Positions 8,618 to 18,499 of a stretch of DNA of 64,000 nucleotides are shown here, one piece after another; within the stretch, counting starts at the first letter, position 1, and every line of letters starts with the position of its first letter. A model generated the notes under the pieces. The model did not search any database and was not told the DNA's origin. It worked only from the letters and a program-made list of their open reading frames with translations. Location of the stretch: assembly GCA_946622645.1 (NCBI GenBank), contig CAMOQF010000001.1, positions 1 to 64,000 on the forward strand, read 5' to 3'. A program made the position numbers and the translations under genes. This DNA comes from an uncultured Blautia sp. GTDB taxonomy: Bacteria > Bacillota > Clostridia > Lachnospirales > Lachnospiraceae.

Positions 8618-10520
8618 CTCCTCCGTACTTTCTGGCGCCGCAGGCGGAGCATTTTGCGCGGCAGTTGGGAGTTACTTTTTCTTCGGCGGCCTGCTTCCAC
8701 TCACGCAGCAGAAAACGCTTTGTCACGCCGGCGTCGATAAAATCCCAGGGGAAGATCTCGTCCTCGGTCCGCTCGCGCAGGGTGTAGAAATCAGGATCGA
8801 CGCCTGTCTCAGCGAAAGCTTCCTTCCACAGGTCGTACCGGAACATTTCCGTCCAGGCGTCAAAGAGCGCTCCCTTTTTATAAGCCGCCAGGATGACCGG
8901 TCCGAGCCGCCTGTCTCCGCGGGCGAGAACGCCCTCCAGAACGGTCACGTCCGGCTCATGCCAGCTGTAATGGATGCTCTTCTGGTTCAGCTGGGAACGG
9001 ATCTCGCTTTTTACGATCCTGGCTTTTTGTGTATAATCCTCTTCCCGGCACATTTTCGCCCACTGGAAGGGCGTAAACGGCTTGGGCACAAAAAAGCTGG
9101 TGCTTACGTTGACCTGCACTTTTCCATGGCGTTCCGATTTGGGGACCTCGTAATACTCTTCCGCGATCTTTTCCGCCAGATGCGCGATGCCTTTCATGTC
9201 CTCCTCGGTCTCCGTAGGAAGTCCCAGCATAAAGTAGAGCTTGACGCGGTTCCACCCGCCGCGGAAGGCTTCCCCCGCTCCTTTGAGGATCACCTCTTCC
9301 GTAAGGCCTTTGTTGATCACGTCGCGAAGACGCTGGCTGCCTGCTTCCGGAGCAAAGGTGAGGCTCGATTTCCGGACATCCTGCACTTTGCTCATGACGT
9401 CCAGAGCGAAGGCATCGATCCGGAGAGAAGGCAGAGATATATTGACCGCCTGATCCTGAAACTCATCGATCAGGAAATTGACAAGCTCCGGCAGTGCTTC
9501 GTAATCGCTGGAGCTTAAGGAACTTAAGGAGATCTCATCGTGACCTGTGGCGTCCAGCATCTCTTTTGCAGTGGCTTTCAGCTCTTCGACGTCACGCTGG
9601 CGGGTCGGTCTGTAGATCATACCGGCCTGGCAGAAACGGCAGCCCCTGATACAGCCGCGCATGATCTCGAGGGTGACACGGTCCTGGGTGGCTTTTATAA
9701 AGGGGACCACCGGCCTGTGGATCACGTGATATTCATGTCTGACATCGGTGACTACCTGTTTTTCGACTACGGAGGGCACATCCTCATACAAAGGTGAGAA
9801 CGATGCGATAGTGCCGTCCTCCTTGTAAGCGGCCTCGTATAGAGAAGGCACATAGATGCCGGGAACACTGGCTGCTTTTCGAAGAAAGTCCTGCCGGGAA
9901 CCGCCATTCTTCTGATTTTCGATATACAGGTCGAAAAGAGCGTCGTAGCTTGTCTCGCCTTCTCCGATGTAGAACAGATCGAAGAACATGGCAAGCGGTT
10001 CCGGGTTGTAGGTGCAGGCACCGCCGCCGATCACGAGAGGATCGTCTTCTCCTCTTTCGGAGGATATAAGCGGAATGCCTGAAAGATCCAGCACCTGCAG
10101 CACGTTGGTATAGCACATCTCATACCCGAGACTGATCCCCAGGAAATCAAAATCTTTCAGTCTCTCCTGGGATTCCAGGGCAAAGAGGGGAATATGCTCT
10201 TTCCGCATCAAAGCGTCCAGGTCCGGCCACGGCGAAAAGACACGTTCGCACCAGACGTCGTCTCGTTGGTTGAACATATCGTAGAGGATCATGATGCCCA
10301 GGTTGGACATCCCTATTTCATAAACATCCGGAAAGCACATGGCAAACCGGATGTTCACAGAGTCTTTATCTTTTATTACCGCGTTTACTTCCCCGCCGAT
10401 ATAGCGTGCTGCTTTGTCAACGGAGAGAAGGATCTCATCAGGAAGTGCAAGCTCTCTCAAGGGCGCGCTCCTTTCTGTTTTATACATTTTGCTTGTTCCG
10501 GGTGCCGGGAAAAAGATCAT
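8583..10520 (-). CDS. TIGR03960-type B12-binding/radical SAM protein
   Basis: EIMRGCIRGCRFCQAGMIYRP (CxxxCxxC-type radical SAM motif), LPSLRIDAF; start may be an internal Met (MYKTERSAPLRELALPDE). Confidence 0.9.
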   Translation of the reverse strand: MIFFPAPGTSKMYKTERSAPLRELALPDEILLSVDKAARYIGGEVNAVIKDKDSVNIRFAMCFPDVYEIGMSNLGIMILYDMFNQRDDVWCERVFSPWPDLDALMRKEHIPLFALESQERLKDFDFLGISLGYEMCYTNVLQVLDLSGIPLISSERGEDDPLVIGGGACTYNPEPLAMFFDLFYIGEGETSYDALFDLYIENQKNGGSRQDFLRKAASVPGIYVPSLYEAAYKEDGTIASFSPLYEDVPSVVEKQVVTDVRHEYHVIHRPVVPFIKATQDRVTLEIMRGCIRGCRFCQAGMIYRPTRQRDVEELKATAKEMLDATGHDEISLSSLSSSDYEALPELVNFLIDEFQDQAVNISLPSLRIDAFALDVMSKVQDVRKSSLTFAPEAGSQRLRDVINKGLTEEVILKGAGEAFRGGWNRVKLYFMLGLPTETEEDMKGIAHLAEKIAEEYYEVPKSERHGKVQVNVSTSFFVPKPFTPFQWAKMCREEDYTQKARIVKSEIRSQLNQKSIHYSWHEPDVTVLEGVLARGDRRLGPVILAAYKKGALFDAWTEMFRYDLWKEAFAETGVDPDFYTLRERTEDEIFPWDFIDAGVTKRFLLREWKQAAEEKVTPNCRAKCSACGARKYGGGVCFESTDPVF

Positions 10521-11329
10521 GAAGGGATAAAGCCTTCAAAGATCGGCCAGATCCCTTCTTTTACGGCTTTTTCAAGGTCTTCTTTGTTCCGCAGCGTCCA
10601 GGCGACAGGCTGGATGCCCAGAAGCTTGCCGGAAAGCCATACAGGCGGGATCTTCCGGTCGCCGAAGCGGCATGCTACGAAATCCGGCCTGGTGAGAACG
10701 TTGGTCAGAAGGGTCGTGGCGAGGACAGCCGAAGGCAGGGAAAGACCTGCACGGTCTTTGATAAAATTCTGCGTCAGCTGACCCCGGATCACATCCGGTC
10801 TGTTCTTCTTCAGCCATCTTACGGCGCGCGGGTCGAAGCTCTCCACGCAGTAAGGTCCTCTGTACTTGTCAAGCTCCTGGAATACGCGTTCACAAAGCTC
10901 GCTTTGGTTGCCGCGGTGGACTTTAAGCTCGATGATCAGAGGAACCTTTCCGTCGATCAGGTCCAGGACCTGCCGGAAAGTGGGGATGGTCTGATCGCTT
11001 TCGCCGAGGCGGTACTCTCCCAGCTCAGCCTGGATCAGGGATTCCACAACGCCGCTTTTCCCGGTCATTCTTTTCAGTTCATCGTCGTGAAAGACGGCCA
11101 GATTCCCGTCGCTCAGGAGATGGACGTCCAGCTCACAGCCATAGCCGTGGGAAACGGCTCTCCGAAACGCTTCCAGACTGTTTTCGGGAGCGTCCGGTTT
11201 CTGATGAAGGCCTCTGTGGGCATACAGCCACCCGTCAAAGGCGCTCAGGGAGGAACTGCCGCGGCGCCCTTTCAGCGCCGCCATATACAACGCGGGCAGA
11301 CCCGCTGTAAAGACCAGCCATTTTTTCAT
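10517..11329 (-). CDS. Glycerophosphodiester phosphodiesterase family protein
   Basis: YAHRGLHQKPDAPENSLEAFRRAVSHGYGCELDVHLLSDGNLAVFHDDELKRMTG. Confidence 0.92.
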   Translation of the reverse strand: MKKWLVFTAGLPALYMAALKGRRGSSSLSAFDGWLYAHRGLHQKPDAPENSLEAFRRAVSHGYGCELDVHLLSDGNLAVFHDDELKRMTGKSGVVESLIQAELGEYRLGESDQTIPTFRQVLDLIDGKVPLIIELKVHRGNQSELCERVFQELDKYRGPYCVESFDPRAVRWLKKNRPDVIRGQLTQNFIKDRAGLSLPSAVLATTLLTNVLTRPDFVACRFGDRKIPPVWLSGKLLGIQPVAWTLRNKEDLEKAVKEGIWPIFEGFIPS

Positions 11330-11348
11330 CGCTCATCTACCTTCTTTT

Positions 11349-12653
11349 TTATTCTCGTCTTGCAAGTTCGTCAGTGATGTCTTCCCAGGTGACGCCCTTT
11401 TCCACCATCAGCACCATCGCGTGATACAGAAAATCCGCGATCTCGTACTTGATCTCTTCCGCATCCGGATTCTTCGCGGCGATCACGATCTCGGTGCACT
11501 CTTCTCCCACTTTTTTCAGGATCTTGTCGATCCCTTTGTCAAAGAGATAATTGGTGTAGGAACCTTCACGCGGGTTCTCTTTGCGGTCCACGATCACATC
11601 GTAGACGTGCTGGAACACCCGTAAGGGGTTTGCGTCGCGGGAAGGCTTTTCCAGAATGTTCTTGAAAAAGCAGCTGTAGCTGCCGGTATGGCAGGCAGGT
11701 CCCACCTGAGAGACCCTGGCAAGGATCGTGTCATTGTCACAGTCCAGCGTGAGGGAACGCACATGCTGGACATGGCCGGAGGTCTCGCCTTTTTTCCAGA
11801 GGGTCTGGCGGCTGCGGCTGTAATAAGTCATGCGGCCGGTGCGAAGCGTAGTCTCAAAAGCCTCCTGGTTCATATAGGCGACCATCAGGACCTGGTCGGT
11901 ACGGTTGTCCTGCACGACCACGGGGATCATTCCGTCGGAATTCAGCTTCAGGTCTTCCCAGCGGATATCGCTCTCATACAGACAGACGGACAGCCCCTGC
12001 TCCTGACAGCGTTTTTTAAACGCAGTGATATCGGTTTCCTTCTGACTGATAAAGCTTCCCGAAAGACCGGACAGATTCTGCATGGTTAGCAGAGAGATCA
12101 GTCGATAGCTCTCCTGTTCGTCCGTCAGCAGGATGACCGAAAGGCCGGATGTTTCCTGCAGAGAGGAGACGGTCGAGAGAAGCGTCTCATCGTCATCCAG
12201 GCAGAGGATGCCTTCTGCTTTCTCTCGGATCACCTCGGAAGCAAGCAGCACATCCGGGGCGGACAGGGTGCTGACCCAGATCCGGTCCTTCCCGAAACGC
12301 CCGGACGCTTCCCGCAGAAGTTTTTCATTTTCGCTTCGCGAAAGGTTGAGGACGACCTTTTCGCATCCTGCATAGAGAAGCTTTTTGACATCCTCCAGCC
12401 TTTTTATGTTGCCTGCCGCATACACGGGGATCCCGGCATACAGGCAGATGTTTTTGATCATGGCGATGGCTTTTTCATGGCTCTGGTCGTCCGTCGAAAA
12501 GTCGAACACCAACAGGGCGTCCGCTCCGTTTTCGCCGTAGAAGGAAGCCAGGGGAAGAACTTCTCCGTCCCCGAACAGATTCCTCTGTCCGAAGCCTGTC
12601 ACAGCTTTATTATCCTGCAGATAGATGCAGGGGATCATCTTTTTTTTCATCAC
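11349..12653 (-). CDS. hisIE: HisF-like (degenerate) domain fused to phosphoribosyl-AMP cyclohydrolase / phosphoribosyl-ATP pyrophosphatase
   Basis: HisI: PVVVQDNRTDQVLMVAYMNQEAFETTLRTGRMTYYSRSRQTLWKKGETSGHVQ; HisE: GSYTNYLFDKGIDKILKKVGEECTEIVIAAKN; N-term IPCIYLQDNKAVTGFGQ resembles HisF start. Confidence 0.93.
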   Translation of the reverse strand: MMKKKMIPCIYLQDNKAVTGFGQRNLFGDGEVLPLASFYGENGADALLVFDFSTDDQSHEKAIAMIKNICLYAGIPVYAAGNIKRLEDVKKLLYAGCEKVVLNLSRSENEKLLREASGRFGKDRIWVSTLSAPDVLLASEVIREKAEGILCLDDDETLLSTVSSLQETSGLSVILLTDEQESYRLISLLTMQNLSGLSGSFISQKETDITAFKKRCQEQGLSVCLYESDIRWEDLKLNSDGMIPVVVQDNRTDQVLMVAYMNQEAFETTLRTGRMTYYSRSRQTLWKKGETSGHVQHVRSLTLDCDNDTILARVSQVGPACHTGSYSCFFKNILEKPSRDANPLRVFQHVYDVIVDRKENPREGSYTNYLFDKGIDKILKKVGEECTEIVIAAKNPDAEEIKYEIADFLYHAMVLMVEKGVTWEDITDELARRE

Positions 12654-13258
12654 AATGCTCCTTTGGTCGAAGGAATTCCGTCTACGCGGCTGTCAAAGCC
12701 TGCCGCCATATCCAGGGCTTTTCCGAAGCATTTGAACATGGCTTCCGCCATATGATGGCTGTTTCCCGGAGTCAGGACTTTTATATGCAGGTTCATCTGC
12801 GCGTTCGAAGCGACGGCGTAGAAGAATTCCCTTACCATCTCGGTGGACATATCCCCTATCTTTTCCGTACCGAACGCTGCCTCATAGGAAAAATACGCAC
12901 GTCCGCAGAGATCCACGGCACACAGAACGAGTACCTCATCCATGGGAAGGATAAAGTGTCCGTATCGGCGGATGCCTTTCTTGTCTCCAAGCGCTTCCGC
13001 TATGGCTTTTCCAAGCACGATGCCGGTATCTTCGATCGTGTGGTGGTCGTCCACCTGCAGGTCTCCCTCCACATGGCAGGTCAGGTCAAAAAGACCGTGG
13101 CGGGCAAAACCGTCCAGCATGTGGTCAAAAAAACCTACGCCTGTGCAGACTTCCGTTTTTCCGCTCCCGTCGAGGTGAATGCCCAGACGGATCCTGGTTT
13201 CCCGGGTGTTTCTTTCGATGGCAGACTCTCGCTTTGACATGTCATTTCCTTTCTTCAA
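12650..13258 (-). CDS. hisB: Imidazoleglycerol-phosphate dehydratase
   Basis: GVGFFDHMLDGFARHGLFDL, DDHHTIEDTGI. Confidence 0.96.
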   Translation of the reverse strand: MKKGNDMSKRESAIERNTRETRIRLGIHLDGSGKTEVCTGVGFFDHMLDGFARHGLFDLTCHVEGDLQVDDHHTIEDTGIVLGKAIAEALGDKKGIRRYGHFILPMDEVLVLCAVDLCGRAYFSYEAAFGTEKIGDMSTEMVREFFYAVASNAQMNLHIKVLTPGNSHHMAEAMFKCFGKALDMAAGFDSRVDGIPSTKGAL

Positions 13259-14540
13259 AACGGACGGCGATGGAATTCGCGTGCGCGGTCAGCTGTTCGG
13301 ACGCGGCAAAGCGCTCGATATCCTGATGCACGGCTTCCAGGGCCTGCCTGGAGTAATAGATGATGCTGGATTTCTTGATAAAGTCGTCGACGGAAAGAGC
13401 CGAGAAAAAGCGTGCCGTTCCGTTGGTGGGAAGCACATGGTTCGGTCCTGCGAAATAATCGCCGAGCGGTTCGGAGCTGTATTCGCCAAGGAAGATGGCA
13501 CCGGCGTTTCTGACCTTCATCATGACTTCAAAGGGATTTTTCGTCACGATCTCCAGGTGTTCGGACGCGATGGCGTCCACGGCTTCGATGGCATCCTCCA
13601 TGGAGTCTGTCGTCAGGATATAGCCGAAGCTGTCGAGAGACTTCCGGATGATCTCGCTGCGGGAGAGGACTTTTACAAAGCCTTCGACCTCCTCTTCCAC
13701 TCTGGACGCCAGCTCTTCGGAGGTGGTTACCAGAATGGCGCTTGCCATCTCATCGTGTTCAGCCTGGGACAGAAGGTCGGCCGCGACAAACCTGGGGTTC
13801 GCCGTCTCGTCCGCAAGGACGAGGATCTCGCTCGGACCAGCGATGGAGTCGATGCTTACAAAACCGTAAACGGCTTTTTTTGCAAGGGCTACGAAGATGT
13901 TGCCGGGGCCTACGATCTTGTCTGCCTTCGGGATGCTCTCGGTCCCATAGGCGAGGGCTCCGATCGCCTGCGCCCCGCCGGCTTTGTAGATCCGGTCGGC
14001 GCCGGCTTCACAGGCGGCTACCAGGGTGGATGGAAAGACCTTCCCGTTTTGATCGGGGGGCGTCGTCATGATGATCTCCGGCACGCCTGCGACCTTGGCG
14101 GGAACGATGTTCATAAGGACCGAGGAAGGATAGACGGCTTTTCCGCCCGGCACATAGACCCCCACCCGGGACAGAGGCGTTACCTTCTGCCCGAGCATGG
14201 TTCCTTCCGGCGTGGTGGTAAACCAGCTGTTCTGGAGCTGCTTCTGGTGAAAATCCCGGATGTTCACGAGGGATCTGCGGATCACTTCAAGGAGGGAAGG
14301 ATCCACCAGAGAATAGGCTTCCCGGATCTCCTCTTCCGTGACCAGGACGGTGTCCTTTGTGATCCGGACCTTGTCGAATTTTTCGGTATAGTCAAATACG
14401 GCTTCGTCTCCCCGGGTCTGTACGTCCTGCAGGATGTCGGCGACGATCTTTTCATATTCGCCGTAATTGCGGGGAGAACGTTTTAAAAGGCTGTCCAGAA
14501 GGTCTTTGGTAGATTCTTTGGTGAGTTTTATTCTTTTCAT
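13242..14540 (-). CDS. hisD: Histidinol dehydrogenase
   Basis: VGVYVPGGKAVYPSSVLMN, AGPSEILVLAD, GPNHVLPTNGTARFFSALSVDDF. Confidence 0.96.
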   Translation of the reverse strand: MKRIKLTKESTKDLLDSLLKRSPRNYGEYEKIVADILQDVQTRGDEAVFDYTEKFDKVRITKDTVLVTEEEIREAYSLVDPSLLEVIRRSLVNIRDFHQKQLQNSWFTTTPEGTMLGQKVTPLSRVGVYVPGGKAVYPSSVLMNIVPAKVAGVPEIIMTTPPDQNGKVFPSTLVAACEAGADRIYKAGGAQAIGALAYGTESIPKADKIVGPGNIFVALAKKAVYGFVSIDSIAGPSEILVLADETANPRFVAADLLSQAEHDEMASAILVTTSEELASRVEEEVEGFVKVLSRSEIIRKSLDSFGYILTTDSMEDAIEAVDAIASEHLEIVTKNPFEVMMKVRNAGAIFLGEYSSEPLGDYFAGPNHVLPTNGTARFFSALSVDDFIKKSSIIYYSRQALEAVHQDIERFAASEQLTAHANSIAVRFEERK

Positions 14541-14550
14541 CTTTTATCCT

Positions 14551-15192
14551 TTACAGTACGGCTCTGAGGGAGCGGATAAGTTCACGGATGCGTTCGTCTT
14601 CCATCTTCATGCTGACCTGGTTCACGACCATGCGGGCGGACAGGGGGCAGACCTCTTCCAGCACCGTCAGTCCGTTTTCTTTCAATGTCGAACCGGTCTC
14701 CACGATATCGACGATCACCTCGGAGAGGCCTACGATCGGCGCAAGCTCGATGGATCCGTTCAGTTTGATCAGCTCTACGGTCTGGTGTCTCTGGTTGAAA
14801 AAATAATCCCGCGCGATGTTGGGATATTTGGTGGCGACACGGAGAAGCTGGTTGGTGTTCAGCAGTTCTCTCGCCGATTCCGGTCCGCAGACGCACATGC
14901 GGCATTTTCCGAAGCCGAGGTCCAGGACCTCGTATAGCTTTCTGCCTTCTTCAAGCAGCGTGTCCTTTCCTACGACGCCGATGTCCGCGGCGCCGTACTC
15001 CACATAGGTGGGAACGTCCGGCCCTTTGGCCAGAAAGAAACGCAGCTTTTTCTCTTCGTTTACAAAGATCAGCTTACGCGTCTTTTTATCCTGCATTTCG
15101 GTGCAGGTGATGCCGACCTTCTGGAGAAGTTCCAGCGTCTTCTCGGCAAGCCGTCCTTTTGTCAGTGCAAATGTCAGGTATCTCAAGGGCAA
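14551..15192 (-). CDS. hisG: ATP phosphoribosyltransferase catalytic subunit (short form)
   Basis: [43 protein letters not shown]; ~213 aa short form paired with HisZ. Confidence 0.95.
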   Translation of the reverse strand: MPLRYLTFALTKGRLAEKTLELLQKVGITCTEMQDKKTRKLIFVNEEKKLRFFLAKGPDVPTYVEYGAADIGVVGKDTLLEEGRKLYEVLDLGFGKCRMCVCGPESARELLNTNQLLRVATKYPNIARDYFFNQRHQTVELIKLNGSIELAPIVGLSEVIVDIVETGSTLKENGLTVLEEVCPLSARMVVNQVSMKMEDERIRELIRSLRAVL

Positions 15193-16307
15193 ACCTCCTT
15201 ATCCGCCGCGAAGAGTCTGACCGCCCTTCCCTCGGCCCTGAGCTTCTGAGCAGTCCTGATGGCCTGCTCTCTTTCCTCCGGAAGGTAGCGGATCTCCTGG
15301 ATCTCGTATCCGGTGTCCTTCAAAAGCTTTTGTCTGGAAAGAGCCAGAAGCAAGTTTTCGATCACGATGCAGAAACCGATGGCCGGCGCGTTCTTCCCGA
15401 AATGCGCGGGAAGATGGTCGTATCTTCCGCCTTTGATGAGGGGCTCTCCGGAGCCGTAGGTAAAGGCGCTGAAGATGATTCCGGTATAATAGCGGTATTT
15501 GCTCAGCATGCCGAAATCGAAGGAGATGTATTTTTCATATCCGTAGCAGGAAAGGATATCATAGATCCGGCGGAGCCTGTCGACAGCAGAAAGCGCCACA
15601 GGATCATCGGTAAGCTTTTCGGCTTTGTCCAGCACGTCCGGTCCGCCATAGAGGGACGAAAGGCTCACAAAAGCCTTTGCCAGGCTCTCTTCCACCCCGT
15701 GTTCCATCACGACGGTCTCTACGCCGAATTCGTTTTTCTGGGAGATCAGCTCACGGATCTCGTTTTCGGTCTCCTCCGGAAGGCCTGCTTTGGCGATCAG
15801 GGACTTGAAATAGTCCACTTCTCCCACGCTCACCTGGAATTCCGTTAGGCCGGATTCCAGGAGGCATTCCACCGTCATGGCGAGCAGCTCTGCGTCGCAG
15901 TCGCAGCTGTCGTCTCCAAAATGCTCCACGCCCATCTGCGTCGTCTCCTTCAGCTGTCCGCGGAGGCTGGAATGATTGATAAAAGTCTTTCCTGTGTAAA
16001 AAAGGCTGACCGGCGTTTTGTCCGGTTCATAGTAGGTCGCGGCCGCCCTCGATACCGGAGGGGTGAAGTCAGGCCGCAGGACCAGCGTATTTCCCTCCCG
16101 GTCAAAAAATTTGAAAAGCTCCCGGGAAGGGGTGGTCCCTACTTCACTTGAAAACACTTCAAAATACTCAAAAGCGGGTGTCTCGATCTCCCGGCACCCG
16201 AACCGCAGGAAAACCTTACGAAGCTTTTCCTGCAGCGCTCTTTTCTGATCGCATTCCGATCCTGTGATATCCCGAACGCCGTCGGGTGTATGAAAGATTC
16301 TCTGCAA
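15183..16307 (-). CDS. hisZ: ATP phosphoribosyltransferase regulatory subunit
   Basis: [50 protein letters not shown] start with GGAGG upstream. Confidence 0.92.
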   Translation of the reverse strand: MQRIFHTPDGVRDITGSECDQKRALQEKLRKVFLRFGCREIETPAFEYFEVFSSEVGTTPSRELFKFFDREGNTLVLRPDFTPPVSRAAATYYEPDKTPVSLFYTGKTFINHSSLRGQLKETTQMGVEHFGDDSCDCDAELLAMTVECLLESGLTEFQVSVGEVDYFKSLIAKAGLPEETENEIRELISQKNEFGVETVVMEHGVEESLAKAFVSLSSLYGGPDVLDKAEKLTDDPVALSAVDRLRRIYDILSCYGYEKYISFDFGMLSKYRYYTGIIFSAFTYGSGEPLIKGGRYDHLPAHFGKNAPAIGFCIVIENLLLALSRQKLLKDTGYEIQEIRYLPEEREQAIRTAQKLRAEGRAVRLFAADKEVCP

Positions 16308-16323
16308 TAGTCTGTCCTCCGGA

Positions 16324-16860
16324 TCAATAATTCCTGTCCGCCAGATCCATTTTCAGCCGCTCCAGATACGGAACCATCACGCCGCCATGCGCCGGCAGAA
16401 AGTAGGCAGGGTTCAGCTCATCCTGGCGGAAGCTCTTGCGCCCGCCGTTGTTCATCCTCTCCCAGAACACCAGAAGCTCTGAGAGACGCAGGTAATAAAA
16501 CCGGTTTTCGGAGCTGTAGAACAACAGAAAAAAGGCGATGCCTCCCTGCTGTTCAAATTCTTCCATAAACCGTACCTGATGCGGATGGATGTTGGCAAGG
16601 GGGAAGGTCTCTTTTGCGCATTCCTTGGCGTCAAAACAGACCGGAATGCCCTGCACTGCCCCGATATAATCCACCGTGCTCTGCTGGTCAAAATACGCGA
16701 GGGTGATCTGGCGTGATTCCTTGTCCATCCGGACCGGCGTGATGGGGGTCGGGATCTTCTGGATCAGAGCCAGGTGTTTTTCCCTGTACTGTTCGTTTGT
16801 GCGGTTTACAAGCTCCTCCAGGGTGCTCCCCCTGAGGCCTCTGCTGTTCCAGGTCGCCAT
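16324..16860 (-). CDS. recU: Holliday junction resolvase RecU
   Basis: MATWNSRGLRGSTLEELVNRTNEQYREKHLALIQKIPTPI...YFDQQSTVDYIGAVQGIPVCFDAKECAKETFPL; start moved inside the listed ORF. Confidence 0.9.
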   Translation of the reverse strand: MATWNSRGLRGSTLEELVNRTNEQYREKHLALIQKIPTPITPVRMDKESRQITLAYFDQQSTVDYIGAVQGIPVCFDAKECAKETFPLANIHPHQVRFMEEFEQQGGIAFFLLFYSSENRFYYLRLSELLVFWERMNNGGRKSFRQDELNPAYFLPAHGGVMVPYLERLKMDLADRNY

Positions 16861-16864
16861 AGGA

Positions 16865-17446
16865 TCACTCCCAGAGGATCTTGGGCTTGATGATCGGCCA
16901 GTAACGGAACAGGGCTTTGCCCACGATCTTGTCAAATTTCACAAACTTATTCACCCAGTAACGGGAGTCCTTCGAATTTTCACGGTTGTCTCCCAGCATG
17001 AAATAGCAGTCTTCCGGCACGGTTATGGTCCCGTTCGGCGTAGAGGCATAGTGGAAGTAGGTGTATCCGGTCGCGAAATCGTCTCTCAGCGGTTCGCTTG
17101 ATCCGTCCACATAGACCTTGCCGTCCTGAATGGTGAGGGTCTCGCCGGGCAGGCCGATGATACGTTTGATAAACAGCTTCTTTTCGTTGTCAGGATAATG
17201 GAAGATCACGATATCGTATCTTTCCGGATCCCTCATCTTGACGTTATAATGGAACGGTCCCAGATCGATGTTGATCCCGTAGGCCATCCGGAGTCCGAAG
17301 ATACGGTCCCCCGTCATGATGGTGGTCTCCATGGATGCGGAAGGAATCTTGGCGTTGATCAGGATGACGCCGTCCACGATCACTACGACAACGACGACCA
17401 GGATGATCATTTTTACATATTCCATGATCTCACTCTTATATTTCAT
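16865..17446 (-). CDS. lepB: Signal peptidase I
   Basis: IPSASMETTIMTGDRIFG, RYDIVIFHYPDNEKKLFIKRIIGLPGET, FMLGDNRENSKDSR. Confidence 0.94.
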   Translation of the reverse strand: MKYKSEIMEYVKMIILVVVVVVIVDGVILINAKIPSASMETTIMTGDRIFGLRMAYGINIDLGPFHYNVKMRDPERYDIVIFHYPDNEKKLFIKRIIGLPGETLTIQDGKVYVDGSSEPLRDDFATGYTYFHYASTPNGTITVPEDCYFMLGDNRENSKDSRYWVNKFVKFDKIVGKALFRYWPIIKPKILWE

Positions 17447-17530
17447 AGGTTCTTCCTCGCCTTCTCCTTCGGAAGAATCGACTATCTGTTCATTCTTTTC
17501 TTCTGAGGGTGTGTTTGGATTTTCGGTCAG

Positions 17531-18499
17531 TTATTCAGCTGTTATGAGGGTGCGAAATGCAGCAGGTACATAGATTCTTTTTCCGGAAAGCGATGGAAGC
17601 GCTTCCACTGTTTCCGGGAAGATGATTTCTGAAGCATGCAGCATCTGGTATGGATATCCGTGGGATCTGGCCCATGTGAGGGATCTCCGGTCGTGACAGT
17701 ACTTTGGATCCCCTGTCACGGGATGTCCGATGGAAGAAAGATGCGCACGGATCTGATGCGTTTTTCCGGTAATGAGACGGACACGAAGCAAGGTACGCTC
17801 TCCGTCCGAACAGACCGGTTCATATTCCGTCTCGATCAGGCTGCCCCCGCCCGGATCGGCGTCACAGATCCTGACCGTATTTGTCCTGCCGTCCTTTACA
17901 AGAAAGCCATGCAGGGAACCGGGACGGTCGACAACGCCTTCTACCAGACATTCGTAGTACTTCCGGATCTTCCGGTCGTGAAACAGGCCGGACAGTGTCT
18001 GTAAGCCCTTCAGGCTCTTTCCGCAGCAGAGGATCCCGGTGGTATTTCTGTCGAGACGGTTGCATACCCCGGGGCGGAAGGTCTTCAGGTCATCCTGTGA
18101 GACAGCGTTTGTCCGAAGAAGATAGCCCAGCAGATACTCGGATGCGGAAGGCTCTCCCGTGTGATCCGGCTGCGAGAGCATGCCGGCCGGTTTCACAAAA
18201 AACAGTACGTCCGGATCTTCATAGATGATCTGAAGTTCCTGCTCAACTGCCTTTACAGGGGCGTCTCCGGTAAACTTCCGGTACGTCTCATCCGAAAAGA
18301 ACAGCTTTACCTGATCGCCGGCACAGAGTTTCTCCTCCCCGGTGGCTTTTCGTCCGTTCAGGGTGATGTTTTTTTTTCGAAGCATTTTATAGAGAAAGCT
18401 TCTGGGCGCTTCGCGGAGCAGCTTTCCAAGATATTTGTCCAGCCGCTGGCCGGCGTCGTTTTCTCTGATCTCAAGTTCTTTCATATTCGTTACAGACAC
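17531..18499 (-). CDS. RluA-family pseudouridine synthase with S4 domain
   Basis: S4 region AGQRLDKYLGKLLREAPRSFLYKMLRKKNITLNG; VCNRLDRNTTGILCCGKS; LITGKTHQIRAHLSSIGHPVTGDPKY. Confidence 0.92.
   Translation of the reverse strand: MSVTNMKELEIRENDAGQRLDKYLGKLLREAPRSFLYKMLRKKNITLNGRKATGEEKLCAGDQVKLFFSDETYRKFTGDAPVKAVEQELQIIYEDPDVLFFVKPAGMLSQPDHTGEPSASEYLLGYLLRTNAVSQDDLKTFRPGVCNRLDRNTTGILCCGKSLKGLQTLSGLFHDRKIRKYYECLVEGVVDRPGSLHGFLVKDGRTNTVRICDADPGGGSLIETEYEPVCSDGERTLLRVRLITGKTHQIRAHLSSIGHPVTGDPKYCHDRRSLTWARSHGYPYQMLHASEIIFPETVEALPSLSGKRIYVPAAFRTLITAE

Noticed and set aside
13179-14486. 435-aa plus-strand ORF opposite hisD
   Set aside because: Antisense to confident hisD; no domain and no RBS or operon context.
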